Below are positions 47,208-58,331 of a DNA stretch of 64,000 nucleotides, one piece after another; position 1 is the stretch's first letter; every line of letters starts with the position of its first letter. The position numbers and the translations under genes are program-made. Source of the stretch: Budorcas taxicolor (Eukaryota; Chordata; Mammalia; Artiodactyla; Bovidae); assembly GCF_023091745.1 (NCBI RefSeq), contig NC_068935.1, positions 4,045,001-4,109,000 on the forward strand. The letters are read 5' to 3'. The notes under the pieces are model-generated. The model was given only the letters and a program-made list of their open reading frames with translations. It ran no database searches and was not told the origin of the DNA.

Positions 47208-47505
47208 CAGAGGATGAGATGGCTGGATGGCATCACTGACTCGATGGACACGAGTCTGAGTGAACTCCGGTTTTTGGTGATGGACAGGGAGGCCAGGCAT
47301 GCTACGATTCTTGGGGTTGCAAAGAGTCGGACACGACTGAGTGACTGAACTGAACTATCCAAAAATCTACTCTCTCAGCCTTAAACCAAGCCCTTAACAA
47401 CTCTGAAATCTGCCATATATAAGACATAATATCACCTACCTTACAGGACTATGGTTGAGTTAAACATGTGAAAGATCATTGAAATTGTTGAGCAAATGCC
47501 AATAT

Positions 47506-48571
47506 TCCTTTGATTGTGTGAATTCCAACAAACTGTAAAACAGTTCTTAAAGAGATGGGAATACAGACCATCTTAAATGCCTCCTCATAAATCTGTATGC
47601 AGGTCAAGAAGCAACAGTTAGAAATAGACATGGAACAATGGACTGCTTCCAAATTGGGAAAGGAGTGTGACAAGGCTATATATTGTCAACCTCTTTATTT
47701 AACTGATATGCAGAGTAAATCATGCAAAATGCCAGGCTAGATGAAGCACAACCTGGAATCAAGATTGCTAGGAGAAATATCAATAACCTAAGATATGCAG
47801 ATGACACCACCCTTATGACAGAGAGCAAAGAGGAGCTAAAGAGCCTCTTGATGAAAGTGAAAGAGGAGAGTGAAAAAGTTGGCTTAAAGCTCAACATTCA
47901 GAAAACTAAGATCATGGCATTCTGTCCCATTATCTCACAGCAAATAGATGGGGAAACAATGGAAAGAGTGACAGACTTTATTTTCTTGGGCTCCAAAATC
48001 ACTGCAGATGGTGACTGCAGCCATGAAATTAAAAGACGCTTGCTCCTTGGAAGAAAAGCTATGACCAACCTAGACAGTATATTAAAAAGCAGAGCCAAGA
48101 AAGGTCTGTCTAGTCAAAGCTTTGTTTTTTTCCGGTAGTCATGGATGGATGTGAGAGTTGGACCATAAAGAAAGCTGAGTCGTGAAGAACTGATGCTTTT
48201 GAACTGTTGTGTTGGTGAAGACTCTTGAAAGTCCTTTGGACTGCAAGAAGATCAAACCAGTTAATCTTAAAGGAAATCAGTCTTAAATATTTGTTGGAAG
48301 GACTGACGCTGAAGCTGAAGCTATACTACTTTGGCCACCTGATGCGAAGAACTGATTTCTTAGCAAAGACCTTGATGTTGGGAAAAATTGATGGCAGGAG
48401 GAGAAGGGGACAACCAAGGATGAGATGGTTGGATGGCATCATCAACTTGTTGGACATTAGTTTGATCAAGCTCTGGGAGGTGGTGATGTACAGAGAAGCT
48501 TGGCGTGCTGCAGACCATGAGGTTTCAAAGAGTCAGACACAAATGAGCAACTAAACTGAACTGAACTGAAT
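47506..48571 (+). mobile_element. BovB, 5' truncated at palm motif A
   Basis: It begins TTTGATTGTGTGAATTCCAAC (the FDCVDHN codons) and ends CTGAACTGAACTGAA. A 9-bp near-repeat TGCCAATAT / TGCCAGTAT flanks it (47497-47505 and 48572-48580). YADD codons are intact in the frame 47722-48138 (NNLRYADDTTLMTESKEELK). A deletion near 48095 disrupts the SRDITLPTKV block. Confidence 0.93.
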
Positions 48572-48580
48572 TGCCAGTAT

Positions 48581-49275
48581 AATTCATAGAATCTAATATT
48601 CATTTTGAAATATGACCTATTTTAAATTTAGTAAAACATTGCAATTTGTAATTTTGTTGAGGCATGAATTTGAATCAAGTGTCCGTAGAGAATAGTGGTC
48701 CAGTCCACCATTTATTTCAATGTATTTTGCCTCACCCACACTGCTAACTTTTATTAAGTGATCACAAATTTTGTTACTTTGAAGTGGGGGTAAAAAACCC
48801 TGAAAATAGAGTCAATCACTGGAGTTGTTGGAGAATATAAAGACAAAATTAAAAGATTAAAAAAAACACTGATAGCCTATCTATGGAAGTTTAACAAATT
48901 CTGAAGTAACTCCTAGATTAAAAAACAAACTATAATGGACATTATAATATATTTAGAACTAAAACAATAAATTGCATTTTATTAAAGTGGGACACAAATA
49001 AAACAAAATTGACATAAAATATATAGCATAAAATGATCATAGTAGAAAAAAAAATATGAGCCCAATCTTAGTATTAATAGCAATCAGGGAATGCTCATTA
49101 TAAAGCAAAACTAACTACATTATACACTTTCCAGACTACAGACATAAAAAAGTTAGAGAATACCAAGTATGAAGTTATGAGAACTCTTACACTCCGGTAC
49201 ACTGCTTGCTACACTGCAAATTGGTACCTGGTGAGACTGTAAACTAGTATAACACTTGGATAAACAGTTTACCAT
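48581..49275. other. Unassigned AT-rich DNA
   Basis: Fragments such as GAACTCTTACACTCCGGTAC near 49180 and TAGTATAACACTTGG could be very old L1 3' sequence, but I cannot support a call. Confidence 0.35.
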
Positions 49276-49344
49276 GTTAAAGTCTACTGATATTTCTCCC
49301 AGAAATCTTGATTCCAGCTTGTGCTTCTTCCAGTCCAGCGTTTC

Positions 49345-49899
49345 TCATGATGTATTCTGCATATAAGTTAAACAGGGTGGCAATATACAGCCTTGATGTA
49401 CTCCTTTTCCTATTTGGAACCAGTCTGTTGTTCCATGTCCAGTTGTAACTGTTGCTTCCTGACCTGCATATAGGTTTCTCAAGAGGCAAGTCAGGTGGTC
49501 TGGTATTCTCATCTCTTTCAGAATTTTCCACAGTTTATTGTGATCCACACAGTCAAAATCTTTGGCATAGTCAATAAAGCAGAAATAGATGTTTTTCTGG
49601 AACTCTCTCGCTTTTTTCATGATCCAGTGGATGTTGGCAATTTGATCTCTGGTTCCTCTGCCTTTTCTAAAACAAGCTTGAAGATCAGGAAGTTCACAGT
49701 TCACATATTGCTGAAGCCTGGCTTGGAGAATTTTGAGCATTACTTTACTCGCATGTGAGATGAGTGCAATTGTGTGGTAGTTTGAAAATTCTTTGGAATT
49801 GCCTTTCTTTGGGGTTGGAATGATAACTGACCTTTTCCAGTCCTGTGGCCACTGCTGAGTTTTCCAGACTTCCTGGCATATTGAGTGCAGCCCTTTCAC
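49345..49899 (-). pseudogene. BovB RT fingers/palm in the inverted segment
   Basis: 184 open codons: WPQDWKRSVIIPTPKKGNSK, FRKGRGTRDQIANIHWIMKK, motif A FIDYAKDFDCVDHNKLWKIL (Ala to Asp before FD) and motif B QGCILPPCL (Ser to Pro), then loss of frame after a small deletion (TTAAACAGGGTGGC region). No motif C. Confidence 0.88.
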
Positions 49900-50145
49900 A
49901 GCATCATCTTTCAGGATTTGAAATAGCTCAACTGGAATTCCATCACCTCGACTAGCTTTGTTCGTAGTGATGCTTTCTAAGGCTCACCTGATTTCACATT
50001 CCAGGATGTCTGGCTCTAGGTGAGTGATCACACCATCGTGATTATCTGGGTCATGAAGATCTTTTTTGTACAGTTCTTCCGTGTATTCTTGCCATCTCTT
50101 CTTAATATAGTCTGCTTCTGTTAGGTCCATACCATTTCTACCCTT

Positions 50146-50754
50146 ATGGCAGAAACTGAAGAGGAACTCAAAAGCCTCTTGATGAAGGTGAAAGAGGAGA
50201 GTGATAAAGTTGGCGTAAAGCTCAACATTCAGAAAACGAAGATCATGGCATCTGGTCCCATCACTTCGTGGGAAATAGATGGGGAAACAGTGTCAGACTT
50301 TCTTTTTGGGGGCTTCAAAATCACTGCAGATGGTGATTGCAGCCATGAAATTAAAAGACGCTTACTCCTTGAAAGAAAAGTTATGACCAACCTTGACAGC
50401 ATATTAAAAAGCAGAGGCATTATTTTGCCAACAAAGGTCCATCTAGTCAAGGCTATGGTTTTTCCAGTGGTCATGTATGGATGTGAGAGTTGGACTGTGA
50501 AGAAAGCTGAGCACCAAAGAATTGATGCTTTTGAACTGAGGTGTTGGAGACGACTCTTGAGAGTCCCTTGGACTGCAAGGAGATCCAACCAGTCCCTTGT
50601 GAAGGAGATCAGTCCTGGATGTTCTTTGGAAGAACTGATGCTAAAGCTGAAACTCCAATACTTTGGCCACCTGATGCGAAAAGTTGCCTCATTGGAAAAG
50701 ACTCTGATGCTGGGAGGGATTGGGGCAGGAGGAAAATGGGACGACAGAGGATGA
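50146..50754 (+). pseudogene. BovB RT thumb to C-terminus in the forward segment
   Basis: 202 open codons from AETEEELKSLLMKVKEESDK through KITADGDCSHEIKRRLLLER, VMYGCESWTVKKAEHQRIDA, LRVPWTARRSNQSLVKEISP and LQYFGHLMRKVASLEKTLML. A one-base loss in the GGRRRR run near 50725 shifts the frame shortly before the end. It starts directly at the inversion junction. Confidence 0.9.
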
Positions 50755-50915
50755 GATGGTTGGATGGCATCACTAACTAGATGGATGTGAGTTTGATTGA
50801 ACTCCGGGAGTTGGTGATGGACAGGGAGGCCTGGCGTGCTGCGATTCATGGGGTCGCAAAGAGTCGGACACCACTGAGCGACTGAACTGACTGAAGTGGA
50901 CTGACGTTAAAGGCT

Positions 50916-51637
50916 CGCGTACCCAAACCTTATGGGTGAGCACTTCTGCATCTAGTATACAGTCGAACTCTTGCCCCAAGAGGCATATACAAGAATATTT
51001 ATGGGAGAATTATCTGTGGTAACAAGAACCTGGAAATATTCAAAGGTTTAATAACAGTACACGGGATATGTGTAGTGAGTTACATTCACAAAATTGATTA
51101 CAACAATGAAAGTGAAAGAATGAATTTAGTAGAGATAATATTAGGAAAAAATAAAGTTTATAAAAGATATATTATGCTTTGTTCCATTCAATGTAAAGTT
51201 CAAAAACAGAAAAGGTTAAACTATATTGTCTAGGGATGCATATTTAAGTAATAAAATTTTAAATAAAACAAAATTATATGTCACTGCAGAAGTGGTCACA
51301 TGTGGAGGGTAGAGGTTACATGATCAGGGGCACAGGATGACTGTGCAGAGGACTAATAGAGTTGGTAGTTCTCTATTTCTTGATCTGTCTTTCTGTCAAC
51401 ACAACGACACTCTCCGATGGATAGCTGCTAACAGAGAGAATAGGAATCAGATAAGTATGATGTTATTTGTAAACTCCTGCTTTGAAATTGTGTTCAAAAT
51501 CACATTCTGAGCTACATCAGGTGATCGGTTTCATAACGTTAGAGTCACACTTCATTTTTTGACCCAAATACTGTTAGCAGTTTGATTGTTCACCCTGTCC
51601 ATGAGATCTGACTCTGAATGACTTTTGCTGTTTCAAA
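50916..51637. other. Unassigned intergenic DNA
   Basis: No gene or confident repeat. Confidence 0.45.
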
Positions 51638-51697
51638 AACCCAAGTCTCCCACATTGTAGACAGATGCTTTACTGTCTGAGCCACCACGGAAGTCCC
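51638..51697 (-). mobile_element. Bov-tA tRNA-head fragment
   Basis: AACCCAAGTCTCCCACATTG, AGATGCTTTACTGTCTGAGCC and ACCACGGAAGTCCCC are the reverse of a Bov-tA head. The Bov-A part is missing or very diverged. Confidence 0.7.
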
Positions 51698-51765
51698 CCA
51701 GGTCAGTAGGTGTCCAATATGCTACTGGAGAAGAATGGAGAAATAACTCCAGAAAGAAGGAAGAG

Positions 51766-52249
51766 GTGGAGCCAAAGCAAAAACAATGCCCAGTTGTGGA
51801 TGTGACTGGTGATGGAAATAAACTCCAATGCTATAAAGAACAATATTGGATAGGAACCTGGAATGTTAAGTCCATGAATCAAGGGAAATTAGAAGTGGTC
51901 AAACAGGAGATGGCAAGAGTGAACAATGACATTTCAGGAATTAGTGAAGTATAATGGACTGGAATGGGTGAATTTAATTCAGATGACCATTATAACTGCT
52001 ACTGTGGGCAATGGAGTAGCCATCACAGTCAACAAAAGAGTTCGAAATGCAGCACTTGGATACAGTCTCAAAAACAACAGAATGATTTCTGTTCGTTTAC
52101 AAGGCAAACCATTCAATATCACAGTAATCCAATTGTATGCTCCAACCAGTAATGTTGAAGAAGCTAAAGTTGAACAGTTCTATGAAGACGTACAAGACCT
52201 TCTAGAACTAACACATGAAAAAGTTGTCCTTTTCATCATAGGGAACTAG
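51766..52249 (+). pseudogene. BovB APE endonuclease N-terminal half, frameshifted
   Basis: The frame at 51766-51954 reads GTWNVKSMNQGKLEVVKQEM and DISGISEV before TAA. The frame at 51926-52249 then reads GNGVAITVNKRVRNAALGYS, RMISVRLQGKPFNITVIQLY, APTSNVEEAKVEQFYEDVQD and VLFIIGN. Together they show the N, E (SE) and YAPT blocks of an APE-like nuclease, split by indels and a stop. The IIGD-N-AKVG block follows near 52240 with a TAG in place of Trp. Confidence 0.85.
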
Positions 52250-52992
52250 AATGCAAAAGTAGGAAGTCAAGAAACAACTGGAATAACAGGCAAATTTTGC
52301 ATTGGAATACAGAATGAAGAAGGGAAAAGGCTAACATAGTTTTCCCAAGAGGACGCACTAGTCATAGCAAACACCCTCTTCCAACAACACAAGAGATGAC
52401 TCCATATGGACATCACCAGATGGTCAATACTAAAATTAGATTGATTATATTCTTTGCAGTCAAAGATGGAGAAGCTTTATAAGGTCAGCAAAAACAAGAT
52501 CAGGAGCTGACGGTGACTCAGATCATGAACTCCTTATTGCCAAATTTAGACTTAAATTGAAGAAAGAAGGGAAAACCACTAGACCATTCAGGTATGACCT
52601 AAATCAAATCCTTTATGATTATACGGTGGAAGTGAGAAATAGATTTAAGGGACTAGATCTGATGGACAGAGTACCTGATGAACTGTGGACGGAGGTTCGT
52701 GACATTGTACAGGAGACAGGGATGAAGATCATCCCCAAGAAAAAGAAGTGCAAAAGGCACAATTCTTGTCTGAGGAGGCCTTAAAATAGCTGAGAAAAGA
52801 AGAGAAGCTAAAGATAAAGGAGAAAAGGAAAGATCTGCCTGTCTGAATGCAGAGTTAAAAACAAATAGCAAGGAAAGATAAGAAAGCCTTCTTCAGTGAT
52901 CAATGAAAAGAAATAGAGAAAAACAATAGAATGGGAAATACTAGAGATCTCTTCAAGAAAATTAGAGATGCCAGGGAACATTTCATGCAAAG

Positions 52993-53406
52993 ATGAGCAC
53001 AATAAAGGACAAAAATGGTATGGACCTAACAGAAGCAGAAGATATTAAGAAGAGGTGGCAAGAATATACAGAAGAACTGTACAAAAAAAATCTTCATGAC
53101 CCCGATAACCACAATGGTGTGATCACTCGCGTAGAGCCAGACATCCTGGAATGTGAAGCCAAGCGGGCCTTAGGAAGTATCACTATGAACAAAGCTAGTG
53201 GAGGTGATGGAATTCCAGTTGAGCTATTTCAAATCCTAAATGATGATGCTGTGAAAGTGCTTCAATATGCCAGCAAATTTGGAAAACTCAACAGTGTTCA
53301 CAGGACTGGAAAAGGTCAGTTTTCATTCCAATCCCAAAGAAAAGCAATGCCAAAGATTCTTCAGATTACTGCATTATTGCACTCATCTTACACATTAGCA
53401 AAGTAA
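52993..53406 (+). pseudogene. BovB RT fingers fragment
   Basis: 137 open codons: KDKNGMDLTEAEDIKKRWQE, HNGVITRVEPDILECEAKRA and ASGGDGIPVELFQILNDDAV. Then a shift replaces the WPQDWKRSVF block with an alternative frame (TGKGQFSFQSQRKAM). Fingers only. Confidence 0.85.
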
Positions 53407-54172
53407 TCTTCAAAATTCTCCAAGCCAGGCTTCAACAGTACATGAACCATTAACTTCCAGATGTCCAAGCTGGACTTAGAAAAGGCAGAGGAACCAGAGA
53501 TCAAATTGCCAAATATGTTGGATCATTGAAAAAGTAAGAGAATACCAGAAAAAACATCTACTTCTATTTTATTGATTATGCCAAAGCCTTTGACTGTGTG
53601 GATCACAACAAACTGTGGAAAATTCTTCAAGAGATGGGAATACCAGACCACCTTATTTGCCTCCTGAGAAATCTGTATGCAGGTTAAGAAGCAACAGTTA
53701 GAACCAGACATGGAGCAAAGGACTTGTTCCAAATTGGAAAAGAAGAGTAACAAGGCTGTATATTTTCACCCTGCTTAATTAACTTATTTGTAGAGTACAT
53801 CATGTGAAATGCCCAGCTGGAAGAAACACAAGCTGGAATCAAGATTGTTGGGAGAAATATAAATAACCTCAGATATGCAGATGACACCACCCCTATGGCA
53901 GTAAATGAAGAGGAGCTAAAGATCCTTTTAAGGTAAGTGAAAGAGTAAAGTGAAAAAGCTGGCTTAAAACTCAACATTCAGAAAACGAAGATCATGGCAT
54001 CTGGTCCCATCACTTCATGGCAAATAGATGGCTAAACAATGAAAACAGTGACAGACTTTATTTTTGGGGGCTCCAAAATCACTGCAGATGGTGACTGCAG
54101 CTATGAAATTAAAAGACGCTTGCTCATTGAAAGAAAAGCTAAGACCATCCTAGATGGTATATTAAAAAGCAG

Positions 54173-54310
54173 TAGTTTCAAGACTTCATCTTCTATACAG
54201 CACCACTGATAAAACATCTAGGTTAAAGATGAAGGTGGATTCATGTTGACGTATGACAAAACCAATACAGTATTGTAACGTAAAATAAAAAAAATAAATA
54301 AATAAAAATT
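54173..54310 (+). mobile_element. L1 3'-end insertion inside BovB, with target-site duplication
   Basis: GGATTCATGTTGACGTATGA, CAAAACCAATACAGTATTGT and an AAATAAATAAATAAA tail are a ruminant L1 3' end; the first ~60 bp are less recognisable. AAAAGCAG of the BovB host is present on both sides (54165-54172 and 54311-54318), extending upstream as ATTAAAAAGCAG / ATTAAAAGCAG. Confidence 0.85.
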
Positions 54311-54797
54311 AAAAGCAGAGACATTATCTTGTTGAAAAAGGTCCGTCTAGTCAAAGCTTATGGTTTTTCCAGTATTCATGTATGGATGTGAGAGTTGGAG
54401 TATAAAGAAAGTTGAGTGCCAAAGAATTGATCCTTTTGCACTGTAGTGTTGGAGAAAACTCTTGAGAGTCCCTTGGACTACAAGATAAAACCAGTCCATC
54501 CTAAAGGAAATCAGTCCTGAATTTCATTGGAAGGACTGATAGTGAAGCTGAAAGTCCAATACTTTGGGCACCTGATGCAAAGAACTGAATCCTTGGAAAA
54601 GTCCCTGATGATGGGAATGGCTGAAGGTAGGAGGAGAAAGGGACGACAAAGGATAAGATGGTTGGATGACATCACCGACTCGATGGACATGGGTTTGAGC
54701 AAGCTCTGGGAGCTGGTGATGGGCAGGGAAGCCTGGCATGCTGCAGTCCATGGGGTTGGAGTCAGACACGCCTGTGCAAGTGAACTGAATTGAACCT

Positions 54798-55436
54798 AAC
54801 TGAGATCTATAGAATTACTATAATTTTTAATTGGTCATTAAACTTCTGTTACATTTTACTGTACTTTTCCAAACAAATTATATGTCAAAGTGTATTTGCA
54901 AATTGAGCCATTTATCATGAAGATTAAAATATTGCCTTCTAATTTACCTCCCTGATGCTAATTTTTATTTTTCCAGTCTAGTCTTCCTAATACTTCCATT
55001 TAGCTTTCAAAACAGTGATTTGATTATAGTTCCACTCAGACTTTCTATGTCTTCTCACAATTTTTCAAGAGTTTTGGAGGGACCTCATGCAGAACTCAAC
55101 ACCTCTGTTCTTTCATAAAGAAAACAATATAGTTAATTAGGGTTCAGCTTTCTTTAGTTACAAATTCAATCTAAAGATATACCCTGATCACCTTGATTAG
55201 GCATTAGATGGTGAGAAACTGGGGAGCTATTGATTAGACTACTCTATTTTCTAAGACTGTTTAGCAAACACATGGTGTCTGTAGATCAAGTCTATAAATA
55301 ATCTCATCACTATATGCTGATTTGAATTCATTTCATTCTCAAAAGGTAAGCTTTTCCTGATCTTTTTCCTAAAATCTCAAGGAATCTCACTACAGTCTCT
55401 TTCTGTGACTACTACCATCTCAACATACTTTCTTTT
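54798..55436. other. Unassigned intergenic DNA
   Basis: No gene or confident repeat. Confidence 0.45.
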
Positions 55437-55497
55437 AAAAAATGATTTATTTATTTTAATTGGAAGATATTACTTTACAATATTGTGATGGCTTTTG
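55437..55497 (-). mobile_element. L1 3'-tail fragment
   Basis: AAAAAATGATTTATTTATTT, TAATTGGAAGATATTACTTT and ACAATATTGTGATGGCTTTTG are the reverse of the L1 tail seen at 6970-7027. It is only about 60 bp long. Confidence 0.75.
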
Positions 55498-55689
55498 AAA
55501 TCTAATTCTCCTGAGAGAATGTTCTAGTTCTGACAGATTCATGGCTTTTCTCCCTAAACAATCTACACTTACTTCTATGACACAGCTCATCCATTCTCTA
55601 GATATGGGATGCCTTATTCCATCCTTTTTATTCAGCAAAGCCTTTCAAAACCATCTCATATGCTAACTACTCCTTCATATCTATATTTA

Positions 55690-55830
55690 ATGAACATTGC
55701 TATGTGCCAATGACTATGCCTGGTGTTTAACATGCATCATTAAATTCTCACAACAACTCAGTGAAGTAGGAACTATTACAATCTTCATTTTACAAATGAT
55801 AAAAATGAGGCCCCATGCGATTATTTGGCA
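55690..55830 (-). mobile_element. MIR SINE fragment
   Basis: GCTATGTGCCAATGACTATGCC, TTAACATGCATCATTAAATTC, TCACAACAACTCAGTGAAGTAGG, TTCATTTTACAAATGATAAAAATGAGGCCC: antisense MIR core and 3' end, with the rest probably displaced by the BovB at 55845. Confidence 0.75.
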
Positions 55831-55844
55831 AGCCTACAAACTAA

Positions 55845-56232
55845 AGAAGGCTGAGTGCCAAAGAATTAATGCTTTTCAACTGTGGTATTGGAGAAGACTC
55901 TTGAGAGTCCATTGGACTGCAAGGAGATTCAACCAGTCTGTCCTCAAGGAGATCAGTCCTGAATGTTCATTGGAAGGACTGATGAAGCTGAAACTCCAAT
56001 ACTCTGGCCACCTGATGCGAAGAACTGACTGATTTGAAAAGAGCCTGATGCTGGGAAAGAATGAAGGCAGGAGAAGGGAACTACAGAGGATGAGATGGTT
56101 GGATGGCATCACTGAATCAATGGACTTGAGTTTCAGCAAGCTGTAGGAGATGGTAAAGGATAGGGAGGCCTGGCGTGCTGCATTCCAAGTGGTGGCAAAG
56201 AGTGGGACATGACTAAGCGACTGAACAAAAAC
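55845..56232 (+). mobile_element. BovB 3' end
   Basis: AAGAAGGCTGAGTGCCAAAG (RT C-terminal codons) to GACATGACTAAGCGACTGAAC. The coding part 55843-56032 is open: KKAECQRINAFQLWYWRRLL, then VHWTARRFNQSVLKEISP. A 3-bp loss occurs in the MMLKLKLQY block. Confidence 0.93.
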
Positions 56233-57317
56233 AAATAGTAGCAGAGTTGAGAGTAATACAAGATTTGATTCCAAAGACCATGCAGTGTTAAGCAATTATA
56301 ATCTTACTCATTAACACTGATTCATACTTGCTTTAGTCTCCTAGAGAATTTAGAACATTGTTTGAATTATGCTGCCACCAGACTATATGAAGCCACATAT
56401 GATTTAGTAATGTTACATATACTCAGTTTTATATCCAGAATACAACTATATGTTCCATGAAGATAGACTCCATATATCACATTTTTTCTCTCTCATAGAA
56501 ACTAATATGTATTGTAAAGACTTAAAATATGCTGAGTTTTATTAATTTCATTTTATTGAAACTCTATATTCTATTTTCTGATTTCTTCTTCTATCTGGCA
56601 ACCCTTGAAATTTTTCCTATATTTTTACTCTATTTAAAGAGTTAGTAAATATCAGGAAGTTGAGGTTTCAGGGCAAATAGGTCTTAATTTAAATCATTAC
56701 TAAATGAAAATCAATGCTAAAATTGTGACATACATGAATTGTGTGCATTTGTATAACTATATAAATGTGTAGTGGACCTAAATCTCCACCTGCAGACTCT
56801 CGAAAGGCTTTCCTTTTCATTTTTCTCCTCCACCTCAACGAAATCTTGCCTCCTCTTAGGAGCAGGATGTCATGCTCCAATCCCTAGTGTTGTCTATTTC
56901 ACTCTATTTTCTATGCTCATAATAACTTTTAACGGGTTAGTGATGAAGAGAAAGCACAATAAGGACAAGGTAACATGACAGGGAATAAACCTTCCTGGTT
57001 GATATTTCAAAAATATTACCTTTATTCATTGTTCTCTCCAGTACATATTTGCACCTCCATGAAGAAAGCTTACTTCTCATCTAGATGCCTATATATGGAC
57101 ACACACTTGCAACCAGTACCCAAAGAAGGAGGAAACTGAGTCTCTGTCCTGAATTTCTTTCTACAGAATGCCATTATTTTCCCATGTTTTCCATCTCAAC
57201 ACTGGATCTCCTTCCACTCCTACTCTGGCAGTTTAATCCTCTTTCACAGTCAGAATACAGCTGTGATAGATCTTACACAAAAAGAGCAAGTCCGTAACTT
57301 AGCTTAAAAGCTTCAGG
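56233..57317. other. Unassigned intergenic DNA
   Basis: No gene or confident repeat. Open frames such as 57085-57297 have no recognisable motif. Confidence 0.45.
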
Positions 57318-58134
57318 TTGGAAAAATCAGAAAGACCAATTAAGGAATCAATCTCATTCACCATTGCAACAAAAATAATTAAACATCTAGGAATAAACTT
57401 ACCTAAGGATACAAAAGAACTATACACAGAAAATTATAAGACACTAATGGAAGAAATCAAAGATGACATAAACAGATGGAGAGATATTCCATGTTCCTGG
57501 GTAGGAAGAATCAATATTGTGAAAATTACTATACTACCAAATGCAATCTACAGATTTAATGAGATCCCTATCAAATTACCAATGGCATTTTTCACAGAAC
57601 TAGAACAAAAAAATTCACAATTCATATGGAAACACAAAAGACCCCAAATAGCCAAAGCAGTCTTGAGAAAGAAGAATGGGGCTGGAGGAATCAACCTTCC
57701 TGACTTCAGGTTATATTACAAAGCTACAGTCATCAAGACAGGATGGTACTGGCACAAAAACAGAAATATAGACCAATGGAACAAGATAGAAAACCCAGAA
57801 ACAAACCCATGCACCTTTAGGTACCTTATCTTTGACAAAGGAAGCAAGAATATACAGTGGGGCAAAGACACCCTCTTCAACAAATGGTGCTGGGAAAACT
57901 GGACAGCTACATAAAAGAATGAAATTAGAACACTTCTTAACACCATACACAAAGATAAACTCAACATGGATTAAAGGCCTAAATGTAAGACCAGAAACTA
58001 TAAAACTCTTAGAGGAAAACATAGGCAGAACACTCAATGACATAAATCAAAGCAAGATCCTCTATGGCCCACCTCCTAGAGTAACAGAAATAAAAACAAA
58101 AGTAAACACGTGGGACCTGATTAAAAGCTTTTGA
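57318..58134 (+). pseudogene. L1 ORF2 post-RT region
   Basis: Frame 57318-57914: KHLGINLPKDTKELYTENYK, INRWRDIPCSWVGRINIVKI, QFIWKHKRPQIAKAVLRKKN and GGINLPDFRLYYKATVIKTG, ending WCWENWTAT. A small indel then moves the reading to 57832-58134 (HKRMKLEHFLTPYTKINSTW, RPETIKLLEENIGRTLNDIN), which ends with TGA at 58132-58134. The catalytic RT motif lies upstream of the truncation, so this fragment was dead on arrival. Confidence 0.92.
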
Positions 58135-58331
58135 ACAGCAAAGGAAACTATAAGGAAGGATAAAAGACAACCCTCAGAATGGGAGAAAATAATAGCAAAT
58201 GAAACAATGGACAAATAATTAATTTCCAAAATATACAACCAGCACATACAACTCAATACCAGAAAAACAAACCACACAATCAAAAGTGGGAAAAAGACCT
58301 AAGCAGACATTTCTCCAAAGAAGACATACAG

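Larger units (their letters stand above)
43893..47354 (+). mobile_element. Full-length-class BovB with inverted 5' part (twin priming)
   Basis: Two BovB segments in opposite orientation bounded by one perfect 11-bp repeat CTATCCAAAAA (43882-43892 and 47355-47365). Segment 43893-44890 is inverted and holds the 5' UTR and the endonuclease N-terminal half. Segment 44891-47354 is forward and runs from mid-endonuclease to the 3' tail TGACTGAACTGAA. About 37 bp around AAGACCTTTTAGAACTAA are present in both segments. Coding damage is light: one stop in the inverted part, and in the forward part four later stops, one frameshift and two stops near its start. Confidence 0.95.
49286..50905 (+). mobile_element. 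BovB with inverted 5' part (second twin-priming case)
   Basis: Inverted segment 49286-50139 covers the RT from the NGMDLTEAED codons to just before YADD. The forward segment 50140-50905 starts ACCCTTATGGCAG just after YADD and runs to the 3' tail. A 10-bp repeat with one mismatch, GTTAAAGTCT / GTTAAAGGCT, flanks the whole unit (49276-49285 and 50906-50915). About 30 bp that encode YADD are missing between the two segments. Confidence 0.92.
51698..54797 (+). mobile_element. Long BovB, interrupted by an L1 tail
   Basis: It starts in the 5' UTR (CCAGGTCAGTAGGTGTCC) and ends near GAACTGAATTGAACC. It covers endonuclease and RT with many stops and shifts: endonuclease pieces 51766-51954 and 51926-52249, linker 52557-52784, RT 52993-53406 and later short frames. 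YADD codons are intact near 53872. An L1 tail fragment (54173-54310) sits in the RT C-terminal region. Confidence 0.95.

Noticed and set aside
2047..56232. Regularly recurring similar blocks that might suggest an array
   Set aside because: They are dispersed BovB and SINE copies of different lengths and orientations; no short direct repeats with unique spacers, so no CRISPR array.
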